64,000 bases of DNA from Paramacrobiotus metropolitanus (taxonomy: Eukaryota > Tardigrada > Eutardigrada > Parachela > Macrobiotidae): the NCBI RefSeq assembly GCF_019649055.1, contig NW_026570364.1, forward strand, positions 124,001-188,000. The letters are read 5' to 3'. Positions within the stretch are counted from its first letter, which is position 1. Every line of letters begins with the position of its first letter. Below the pieces are notes generated by a model. The model saw only the letters and a program-made list of their open reading frames with translations, did not search any database and had not been told where the DNA came from. This document shows positions 48,978-64,000 of the stretch, one piece after another. A program made the translations under genes and the position numbers.

Positions 48978-50812
48978 TTCTGATGGAAAATGTGTCGTGC
49001 GATACAAAACGGGTGATATCGTAGCGAGAGAACGAAACCTCTTGGAGTTCCTTAAACACGCAAGAAGGCCGTCGACTCGTTAGTGATGCTGAACAACCCA
49101 GGTTCTCTAAATTATTCGGTGACAATTGAAACACTGGTGGATCTTACGCGATAAGGTTATGAATTACTAACAAATGACGGGTGACAATAAGACAGGACTA
49201 CGCTCCGCAGACTTGGACAGCAGGAAAGAATTACGGGAACAAGCTTGATTATTAATAAGAGCAAAGCAGTTCGGGAGTTATGGTCATACTCCCAGTCTCA
49301 AAGGCAAAGGGCTTTTCAGTCGCGGCTTTTACCCGTTCAACAAGCACAGATTCATATTCAGGTTCTATGTTCCCTGTTGCCGCTAAGTAAAACAGTCTAT
49401 TGATTCTACGTAGCTTGATGTAAACGTAGCTACGCTGTTGTGTACGTACCCCCTCGTTCGAAACACATTTTTAGGAAATTAAACGATCGCCTCAGCAGGT
49501 GAATGATCATAACGCAGCTGCTTTTTTATTAACTGAAAAGCCGTCCCACTCCCCATCCCTTTCCATTAAACCGTAGCGTATTATTGCAAGTACTGATGAA
49601 GGTTTATTACAGTTAGAGTGGGTGTACGCTTATCTGATTACTGCCCTACGTTATTCTGTCGGCTGTTTGATTATTGAAAATGGTCATGGCTCATTACTAT
49701 TTCAGTTGTGCTCTCATTGTTTTGATTGATTGATTGATTTAATTTCGAGTAGCCAAGCCCGTAAACGGGCACTCTCATCCTATTTTTGCGTTGCTTTCCT
49801 TTTTTAACCTTGCTTCCTATTTTTGATGGGAGATGCTGTAGGCAATGTTGCATGTACCACCACAAAAATGGTCATTGAACTCGAACGAGCGAATCCTCGT
49901 ACGTGGGATTTGGTGCACAACAATTAAGGAAAATAATTTACAACATCAGAATATTATGTACAAATAGCGGCGTTTTGTTCTTACCATTATTAAATATGAA
50001 TTTGATAAGAATTGCATCTCCAATGACGCATAAAAATAAAATTAAGGTCAAGAATTACAATAATTATTAACTTTTACAAGTAAAGGCACAACTACGGCTC
50101 AAAGAATTTTGAGGTAAGCAATATAGTGACGAGTGCGACTCATGAACCACGAATTTGTTGAGTGATGTGCATACCAACCGAAAATGTGGTAATACAGATT
50201 TGACTTGGAGGCGGACTCACAAGACGCTGCACAAGCTATGACAAGTACACTTATTAGGATCCCATCGAATCCCTCTATTAAAACGGCGTGCAGCTGAGAA
50301 AACCGCAAACATGTACGAAATGTAGATGGGCTTGGTGGATAGTTTTATCAGAAGCGTATCTGCAGACGGCGTCATGAAATTATCTTCTTAGCCTTTAGAT
50401 CCCGTTACCTCAAAGGGTCATACGCAGCAACTCTGCATATCTTTGCCCTTTGGAGCACCGGTAGATTACTGGTTGGCGCCAGAGAAATCCACATAGGTTT
50501 TACTTTCTCGTATGCAGCTTTGCTTTAATTGTACCATATGGCTGTTGCCTCCCACCAACCGGCAACCGCTGTTACAACAGCTATCGTCCTCATTATTGCG
50601 ATTTCGAACTCCAGAAACTATATTTCCTCGCGTTTTCTAGCACACGTCTATGAACTAGAAGACGCAGTCGCGTAAATGTTGAGTAAAGATAATTGCGCAA
50701 GCGTCAACAAAATTATTAAATTCAGTGGAAGTACTAAAACATGGTGTACTCGTACTGCTATGTTGTTTAATTAGCTTTAGTGGAATATTACTTATCTGCT
50801 ACACATAAATAA
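48978..50812. other. intergenic spacer
   Basis: No exon supported. A short run of TGAT repeats occurs near 49722-49739. It should contain the 5' side of the receptor cyclase locus and the 3' side of the Cys-rich family gene 1. Confidence 0.45.
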
Positions 50813-52561
50813 TTACACTTTTTTTTTGCATTCTTTTGATTCATAACAAGCATTCACCACGTTTGGGATTTTGGAACTCTTGATGAGGTCGACGAATTCG
50901 GTGCTAATTGTTTTCTTATCGACAGGGACGCTATATCCTTTGATGAGGTAATACATCTCTTCCTTATCACGGGACAGAAGTTTGATTGTTAGGCTTTCGG
51001 TGCGGTAGCGTGTTCCTAATTCAGTAATTTACACATATATCATGGTACAGAGTAGTTAAGTCAAAAAGCCAAAATTCAGTCCGTACCGAAATTTTTGCTG
51101 AAAAGATCAAGTAAAGCGGACCGTGTAGCTTTCTCTTGACTGCTGCCATCGGCTGGAATAGTCTGCACAATTACTCGTGCGCCCGCCACCAGCTTTGCAA
51201 GCCCACCTACAAGGACAAAATTATTGTAAAATGTGATTAGGCAGAACACTTTCTTCCGCTATCAAGTTCTGCGAATAATAATGAATGCAACTACACCGTG
51301 TCCAAAATAGATCGCGGAAGGTTGCAATCGCCGTCAAAAAATATGATGTTGCAAAAATAGTTGCCGCAGCTGTTAGCGGGTACAGTAAATTACGACTACA
51401 TTATACGTACGTACTCGTACTATGATTGCACATACGTTTAGTCGCATCGTCCTCTTGTTTCTTGAGTCGTTGCTCTTCTGCCTCTTTAGCATTCTTCTTG
51501 GCAGCCTGTTCAGACGTTTCAGCAGCAGCCTTTTTTGCATTTGTTCCACATTGTTCTTTAGGAATCTGGTATGCCCGCCATTGGTAAGTTAATCTAACAA
51601 GGAAAAATGATTTTCCATATCTTTTGGCACTTCAAAAGTACGTATTACTTGGCATTCGCTGGATTTTTGAATTTCTGGTCACAAGGAAACGGCTTCGACC
51701 ATTTGGCAGCGTTTAGGTTAGACGCCACGTCCTTAGCTTCGGCAGATGTTTTGCAATCGAAATACTGCATGTCCTTGTTACTGGTAAAGTAGCCTTGATG
51801 GTAAGCTTTCTTCAAATAAATTCAGATAACACAATCGGCAAACCAATAAACTTTCCAGAGAGTAGCCATCTGCAACCGCCATTTACCACTTACCACTGCC
51901 ATGTTTATTTGCTGCAACACGACTACAGTAAATATCAGATTTTCAGGTTGAATTTCTCGTGAAAACTTTTTTGTCATTCGGATACTGTACTTTGAATTTT
52001 CCGTTGCAGGTATCTTGGGAGAAAGTACGGTTAATCGATGCCTGGTCTACGCATTGCTCGAAATAAACGGGCCACCACTCCACTGAATTTAGATCGGCTG
52101 TTGTTGGTGTGAAGCATTCCTCGGAGCTTTTAGGGCACACACTAAAAAAACCGCGACTCTTAAATTGTGAATGAATTTTATAATGTAAGACTTGTTGCTT
52201 CCGCATTTGTCTTACCTGGTGTTCATTGCACGCTTTAGCTGGACATCGCATGGTGGTTGATTGGCCTGACACATATTAGCTTTGCATTTTGTAGCACCGT
52301 CGGCGAGAACACTGGCTTTGTTGGCGAAGTCTAATATTCGAATGTCCACTCTTATCTCATCAGCTGCTGCCTGCAAAACGGGATTATTGCAGTTCAGGCA
52401 CTGCAGCTAGCTGGCTCATCAGCAAATAAAAGCTTTGTAAAATCTCAATTCGCAATTTCTAGATCGACACGGAACTCGTGTCTTTTACGTACCCGAAATA
52501 AAAGGGCGGCGGATAGGGTAAGTAAAGCGAATGGATAAATTGTCGAAAGATCTAGAAGCAT
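50813..52561 (-). CDS. novel secreted Cys-rich family protein, copy 1
   Basis: Eight exons (5' to 3'): 52493-52561, 52216-52370, 51991-52141, 51894-51911, 51649-51809, 51436-51593, 51087-51206, 50813-51015, giving 344 residues with every phase matching. Exon 1 is a signal peptide (MLLDLSTIYPFALLTLSAAL). The mature part has 12 cysteines: CKANMCQANQPPC, VCPKSSEEC, EQC, DTC, YFDC, PC, KEQCG, NAC and ESKEC. A conserved LTYQWRAYQIPKEQCG block leads into a Lys/Glu/Ala-rich helical stretch. The C-terminal unit has RSALLDLFSKNFG, TRYRTESLTIKL, YLIKGYSVPVD and EFVDLIKSSKIPNVV. An NRT sequon follows the third Cys of the second cluster. I recognise no family; function unknown. A secreted or luminal disulfide-bonded protein is expected. 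Confidence 0.72.
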
Positions 52562-53722
52562 TTTATTCAACTTTGCTCGTATAGTATTATGTTTCAAATC
52601 ACAACATCAAATTCTCTTTCTTTTTAGTACGCGCTGGGCTTAGCATCAGTGCACAACGGGACTATGTTAACACTTAATTCGTCAAGTGTTGAAAAAAAAT
52701 TTTCTGCAATTAAGATTTATTGAGAAAGGCATGTGTCGCCTTCAGGTTAGATACTGTCACCGTACAGATACGTGTTACTCGTTTTGCCTGGTCGGACGAT
52801 TTTCCTTTAACTGCAGATGTACTAGAAGATTGCCAGTTGTAAATACGAGTATATCATACAGCATTAAAGAATGTCTTGCAAAAAATTTATCTCTTTCTTT
52901 TTATTGATGCGACCGATCCCGGCGCTGCAGGCCATAAATCATACATGGGCAGACAGAAAACATAATACAATTTATTTTATAGTGATAATTGCACGTGACT
53001 TATCTAGAATAAAGTCACTTTATGTGCCTACTACTAGGCTACTAGTGATGCTGCCTACCAAACTGGCTAATCAATGATCATTCTATAGTACAGACTGTAC
53101 AGTACTGTACTTAGAAACTTCACCATGATTTAACGGCTTACGAATCTCACCAGTATCACGGTCAGTTCGATGTGCGCTGAAGTGTTTAAAGATAAGCGTT
53201 TGCGAAGGTTGATAATTATGTACTCGTATACTTGTACATGAAATTAGCATGTTCTGTTCCATTCCGTTTACTTAAAGGTTATGCGGAACAGATTTGTACT
53301 TTTTGCAGTCTGTAGCACGTGGTGGATTTCTTGTTTTGTTCTACAGTCTCACACTTTTGAGTGAATAAGGAGCCAGCAAATTCAGAAGCAATTCTTCAAA
53401 AAAAAGCATTGTTAGGTTTGCTTGTTTTTTAACATTTTTTAGCCATTTTTAGATCAACTGCACTTCAAATCCGCTTCTCTAGCGGTGGTTATCCCAATAA
53501 AATGCACTACTTATATGTGTATATAGTCTATACTTATATATGCAAGAAACTACGAAAATTAAAAGTGGGTGCAACCGCGTATAGTTCAAATGTACCGCAA
53601 ACCTTCCTAAGTAAGCATTACCTTTTCTCATTTCTCTTAAGTAGAAACTATTGCCATTTTACCACATCTTTGAGGGAATTAATGACTGAATACAACGGAT
53701 TACACCGTGGTGAATATTTAAT
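52562..53722. other. spacer between Cys-rich copies 1 and 2
   Basis: No exon supported. Confidence 0.45.
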
Positions 53723-55590
53723 TTATTTCGTTTTGCAGTCTTTCGATTCAAAGCAAGCGTCCACTACGTTTGGAATTTTAGAGCGTTTGATGAGGTTGAC
53801 GAATTCGTTGCTGATTGTTTTTTCGTCAACGGGGACGCTGTATCCAACGATAAAATAATATTTTCTTTCCCTATCGTGGGACGCAAGCTGGATTGTTACG
53901 TTTTCGGTGCGATAACGTTTACCTGAAACAATCAATATGTGATACCACAAGCACGCAAAGCTAAGATCACAAGACTGTACCGAAATTCTTGCTGAAAAGG
54001 TCAAGTAGAGCGGAGCGTGTTATCTTTTCTTGATCGTTGCTGTCTGCAGGAACGGTCCTTACAATTACGTGTAAGGACACCAATAACTTTGCCAGACCAC
54101 CTTTAACAAGAAAATTCATTGTAAGAAGTATATTAACTAAACTACCGCTTTACGTTTTTCGGATAAGTCAACGAGTAGTAATTCAAATGTAATGATAGTT
54201 TTTGCATAGTGCACTTCCTGTTAATCTCTATATTTATAAATAATTTAATTGCTAGTAATGTTTCTGGATAACTGCCGCACCTTTATCTCATAAATCATTC
54301 ACAGCGGTTTTATCTATATTTATTAAAACCACCTGTTGCGAATGTGTTGAAAACAAGGTGCGATAGCTGGTTAGTGAAAGGTGCGATAGTTGTCAAAACA
54401 TCACCAGGCGTTGTTTCAGCTGTTAACGTAACAAAAATGTAATGTATCTTACGCTTTTTTGCTTCTTCGTCCTGTTGTTTAATTTTTTGCTGTTCCGCCT
54501 CTTTGGCAGCCTTTTTAGCAGCCGCTGCAGCAGCCTCTTTAGCTTCTTGAGCGGCCTCTTCCGCTTTTTCTGCAACGGCCTTTCTTGCGTCCGCTCCGCA
54601 TTGTTCTTTGGGAACGTGGTATGCTCGCCACTGATAGGTCAACCTGATAATATTTCAAGCCAAGAATTGTCAGGAATACGGTTGGCGCTTTCAACAGTAT
54701 CTTACTTGGCATTCGCTGGATTTTTAAACTTTTGGTCGCACGACATGACCTTCGACCATTTAGCAGCGTTTTGATTAGCTGCCACATCGGCAGCGTTACC
54801 GGAAGTATAACAATCGAAATACTGTATATCCGGAGCAGGATTGACATAGTATTGTGCGTGATAGGCATGCTTCAACCAGACAACAGTATCAAATTTTTTT
54901 TGCATACCGCGAAAAAGGTAGCCAGTTGTAAACCGCTTCTTCACTTACCACTGGCAAATTTATTTTCTGCAGTAAGATAACAGAGTCACATTTTGGCTAA
55001 ATCTGAAAGAAATGCCTAAAAGAAATATCATTTTCTTGCGTACTTTGAATTTTTCGTTGCAAGTATCCTGGGTGAAAGTGTGGTTAAGCGTTCCCGGGTC
55101 CACGCATTGATAATAGTAAAAAGATTCGTAGTTTACTGATTTTGGATCGGCGGTTGTCGATGTGAAACATTTTTCTGAATCTTGGGGGCACACGCTAAGC
55201 AAATTGTGGCTCTTGAACTCGTTAACAATTTCAGAAGTAAGGTTTTTTATGCGGCTGACTCACCTTTTGTTCATTGCGCGCTCAATTCTGACATCGCACG
55301 GTGGTTGATCGGCCTCACACCGATTAGGTTTGCATTTTGTAACACCGTCAGCTAATACACGGGCTTTGTTGGAGAAGTCTAATACTCGAATTTCTACTCT
55401 TATATCGTCTGCCGCTGCCTACGAAATCATTTCATCATTTTACATCCAATCCCCAAATATTACAAATTGGGGATGCATCGAGAAGCGAAAAAAAAATCAT
55501 AACGTAATTCAGTTCTTGCCTCTTACTTACCAGAAAAAAAAGGGTGCAGGATAGTGTAAGCAAAGAAAGTAGGAAGCTCGGGAGATGCAT
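53723..55590 (-). CDS. novel secreted Cys-rich family protein, copy 2
   Basis: Eight exons (5' to 3'): 55531-55590, 55264-55418, 55044-55194, 54949-54966, 54706-54869, 54453-54643, 53981-54100, 53723-53922; 352 residues. Exon 1 encodes the signal peptide MHLPSFLLSLLTLSCTLFF. All 12 cysteines of copy 1 are kept (CKPNRCEADQPPC, VCPQDSEKC, YQC, DTC, YFDC, SC, KEQCG, DAC, SKDC). The block LTYQWRAYHVPKEQCG is followed by a longer Ala-rich run (AAQEAKEAAAAAAKKAAK) than in copy 1. The C-terminus again has SALLDLFSKNFG, RYRTENVTI and VGYSVPVDEKTI. Exon sizes match copy 1 except in the linker, micro-exon partner and ends. Likely secreted; function unknown. Confidence 0.72.
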
Positions 55591-56926
55591 TTTATTCAGA
55601 ATTAATATCGGCAATCCTAAAATGAATTTATTTGTGTCCGTACCACTAGTTAGTGCGCAGACGGCTGATTTTCAATACAATAATTTGGCAGCTATAATTA
55701 CATATACTCAGTTGCTGTCCATTATGTTTTATTAAGCAGGACTTACGTCGCCTAAAGGGCGTTGATGTGTCTAGCTTTTCCAAACAAGTCCCAATACTGT
55801 CATACCGCTAAAATGTCACAGAAAAGTCTCGAAAAAAATTTTTTTAAAGAAGCGGCCAACCTCGGCGCTGCAGGTCATAAAAGTGGTCAAGAACGACAGA
55901 AAATAATTTATTGCGATAGCAGCAAATGGCACTCCTAGAACATTATACAAGCGTACCACATTTAGTGGTACTGACATTAGCTTTACCAGACAAACCTAAA
56001 CGGCAGACAAACCTTAACAGTGTGGATTCTAATAAACAATAATGATTAATGCGTTCTGTGGCAATTTACTCCGTATGCATAAGCGCCATCATTCTTGGCA
56101 GTTGCGGTTCCTGACTAAGCTGCAAAGGCGGCGGCTGCAGTAATGTCGGCAAAAGCCGTTCACAAGAAAGTAAGAGAGACTGTTTTTTTCCGTCAGCTAT
56201 TAACGAAGCTTCTAGCCCGGCACACAGTATTTATTAATTATAATATACGTATTATTCGAGCAAAAGTACTCTGTACTACGTATAAGGGATCATCATTTGC
56301 TGAAAATTCGCAAAACTTTTCGCTTCTCGCAAAATTACTAACGTTTTGTATGTATTGCAGAGCATACTGCTGACGTGTGTGTCTGTGCGAGGGTATGAAC
56401 TCGTATATTGGGTTTGCATGCGAAATAATATCTGGTAAGGTCTTCCGAATGTTGTGCGCTCCATGTCCGGCGGCATATTATAATTATTTGCCCTATCGTC
56501 ATAATCAAAAAATTATTCGATAGACGAGTGTAACGAACGAATTTAAAGTACTAAGAACTTGATCAGACACGTAATCTAAATACGGTCGGACTCAACAGCA
56601 GTATTCTCACAATTTGTTTGCCCAGAAATATGAAAAAAGCATGTCTACTGTATCCGAAATACGTCTAATACAGTCTGAAGATGCTGTCATATCGTATTAG
56701 CCCAAAGCGGATTTTTTCCTAACATAGACAATTCCTTGCCGGTTACTTTCAAGTTTCAAGTTGCCGGTTACTTTCAAGTTTCAAGTTTCAGGTCTGGAAA
56801 TGCACATGGAATATTAGAACGTATGCAGCTAAGGAACTGCATGCAATTCAAAGTACGAGGGATTGTTAAATTAGTATCTTTCATTTAAATTTCAAGCATC
56901 GCAGCACATTGCATGAGCTCGAGTTT
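55591..56926. other. spacer between Cys-rich copies 2 and 3
   Basis: I looked here for the missing last exons of copy 3 (RYRTE and SALLDLFSKN blocks) and did not find them. It contains the 25-bp tandem duplication at 56736-56785. Confidence 0.4.
56736..56785. repeat. 25-bp tandem duplication
   Basis: TTGCCGGTTACTTTCAAGTT and the rest of a 25-bp unit is present twice without a gap (56736-56760 and 56761-56785), followed by a partial third piece TTTCAGG. Confidence 0.9.
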
Positions 56927-58401
56927 TTAGATTAGGAAAGGGGCCTCTTTTGGTTCGGCTCCACATTGCTCTTTGGGAATTTTGTACGCTCGCCACTGAT
57001 ACGACAATCTACAATGCAACGTTTCGCAATTATTATAATTTAATTGGAGGAGTAGCAACAACACCAAGGCTCACTTTGCATTCTCCGGTTTGTTATACTT
57101 TTGAGCACACTGTTTGGTCTGCGACCATTTGGCAGCACGTTTGTTTGAAGCCACATCAGCGGCGTTGCCGGAAGTCAGACAGTCAAAAATCTGCATATCC
57201 TTGTCTTCGGCCGAATTAAACTTCTCTTGATGGATTACTTTCTGTGGAAGAGTACATAAGCATACGGTATTAAATAATTAGGGCATATAGTATCATGTAC
57301 ATCTAACGTAGTTGTTCCTTGTTATGAAGATAAGGACATAAATTTCGTATTCACTGTATACTTAAATAAAACTCGTACTGTACGTTACCTACCAGCTGCA
57401 ATTTCGTTTCCTGCAAATAAAAACCCAAGGACGGTTAAGCGGTTGAATGAACGATATGTAAATACGTATGCACTACGTACGTATGTACATGAGTACACTT
57501 TCTATGTACCTGAAATTTTTTGTTACAGTTATCCAAAGATAGAGTGCGATTAACAAGCGCTTGATCCGAGCAACCTTTGTAAAAAACAAACCGCCATTCC
57601 ATAAATTTTGGATCGGTAATCGGGGAACTAAAGCATTGGTCGGAGGATTCGGGGCACAGTCTAAAATGACAGTATATAAGTTAGCGTCTGTACAACACTG
57701 TGCAGTTAGCACTATAAGTAAACAGTCAGTAGACTTTTCGGTAAATACATATTGATTTAACTATTTAACAAGACGTCCGCAAAGCTGTAAGGAGTATATC
57801 TGATTACTGCTGCATTACGTACCTATATCGTAGGTACTGGGTTACGGTAATTATGAGCTCTGCCACAAGTGGTGGTTTGTCGCAAAATTACTGCTAAACA
57901 ATGGAAGCGTTAAGAAGCAAGTACGTGCAGTTTATATTGTGCAGTTTATTGTTAATACTGTACTCGTACCTTTTGTCCACTGCGCGGGATAACCGAATGT
58001 TGCATGTTGGTTCCCCTTTTGTGCAGAACGACTTGACTGGGCATTTTGAAGTTCCGTCGGTTAGAGCGCGGGCCTTGTTAGTGAAGTCTAGCAATTGGAA
58101 TTCAACTCGAATATCATCAGCTGCTCCCTGTCATATGCAGATTGTGAGCTGGATATTCTGAAGGCTTTCGTAAACACTAGTAAGAACATACTGTTCTGCT
58201 GTAGGTGAGTTTAAACGTATTAGCGCCTGACAAAAAATCATATATCGACATCCAGAGTGTTTTTGGGCAGATACCGGTACCAACTAATCAGTAGGTAATA
58301 AATAGCTAACTACCAAACATACGATCGGGTTCCCACCATAGACGTACCAGAGTTAGAAGGGCACCAATGACAAAAAGATTTAAATCCCATTGGAAGAGCA
58401 T
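56927..58401 (-). CDS. novel secreted Cys-rich family protein, copy 3 (truncated)
   Basis: Six exons (5' to 3'): 58348-58401, 57970-58127, 57510-57660, 57393-57410, 57075-57241, 56927-57008; 209 residues. Signal peptide MLFQWDLNLFVIGALLTL. The first ten cysteines are kept (SKCPVKSFCTKGEPTC, LCPESSDQC, KGC, DNC, IFDC, QC, KEQCG). After LSYQWRAYKIPKEQCG the frame ends EAPFLI and a stop. The helical linker and both C-terminal exons of the other copies are absent. It is either a shortened but expressed gene or a 3'-truncated pseudogene; the retained splice sites and open exons favour the former or a recent loss. Confidence 0.6.

Positions 58402-64000
<5,599 letters not shown>

Noticed and set aside
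48787-49134. Start of the receptor cyclase at the far upstream methionine (49134)
   Set aside because: The later ATG at 48977 gives a proper signal peptide directly before the ligand domain; the upstream residues look untranslated.

Overview
The window is animal nuclear DNA. Nearly every gene I can support is cut into many small exons by short GT-AG introns, and the families present (annexins, receptor guanylyl cyclases, sialate O-acetylesterase, a Harbinger transposase, GT92 glycosyltransferase) fit a small-genome invertebrate. Short introns and dense tandem families would suit an ecdysozoan such as a tardigrade, but that is inference and nothing here proves the species. Exon boundaries were assigned by hand from splice signals, reading phase and agreement between paralogues.

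Layout. 1-371 (-): end fragment of a GT92-like type II membrane protein with a frame break. 835-2076 (-): intact PIF/Harbinger-type transposase. 3309-3859 (-): small secreted Cys/Thr-rich protein. 5777-7396 (+): unrecognised 183-residue protein with an N-terminal hydrophobic segment. 8233-13312 and 14471-20281 (+): two tandem two-pass guanylyl cyclases whose extracellular part is a NIT (nitrate/nitrite-sensor-like) domain. 20540-36311 (-): four tandem annexin genes. 38520-41049 (+): sialate O-acetylesterase. 42019-48977 (-): a receptor (natriuretic-peptide-receptor type) guanylyl cyclase with two frame breaks and an early stop, probably a pseudogene. 50813-58401 (-): three tandem copies of a secreted Cys-rich family that I do not recognise. 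58402-64000: mostly non-coding, with a 146-bp (TA)n tract.

The most interesting signals are two. (1) The NIT-domain cyclase pair: each copy has lost different catalytic residues. The first lacks the transition-state Asn and Arg, and its first metal-Asp segment is replaced by a palindromic and tandem repeat. The second keeps Asn and Arg but has Val at the first metal Asp. This suggests either a dedicated heterodimer or a pair of non-catalytic NIT receptors. (2) The three-gene secreted Cys-rich family: 12 conserved cysteines, an invariant 18-nt micro-exon, and an Ala/Glu/Lys-rich helical linker that varies between copies.
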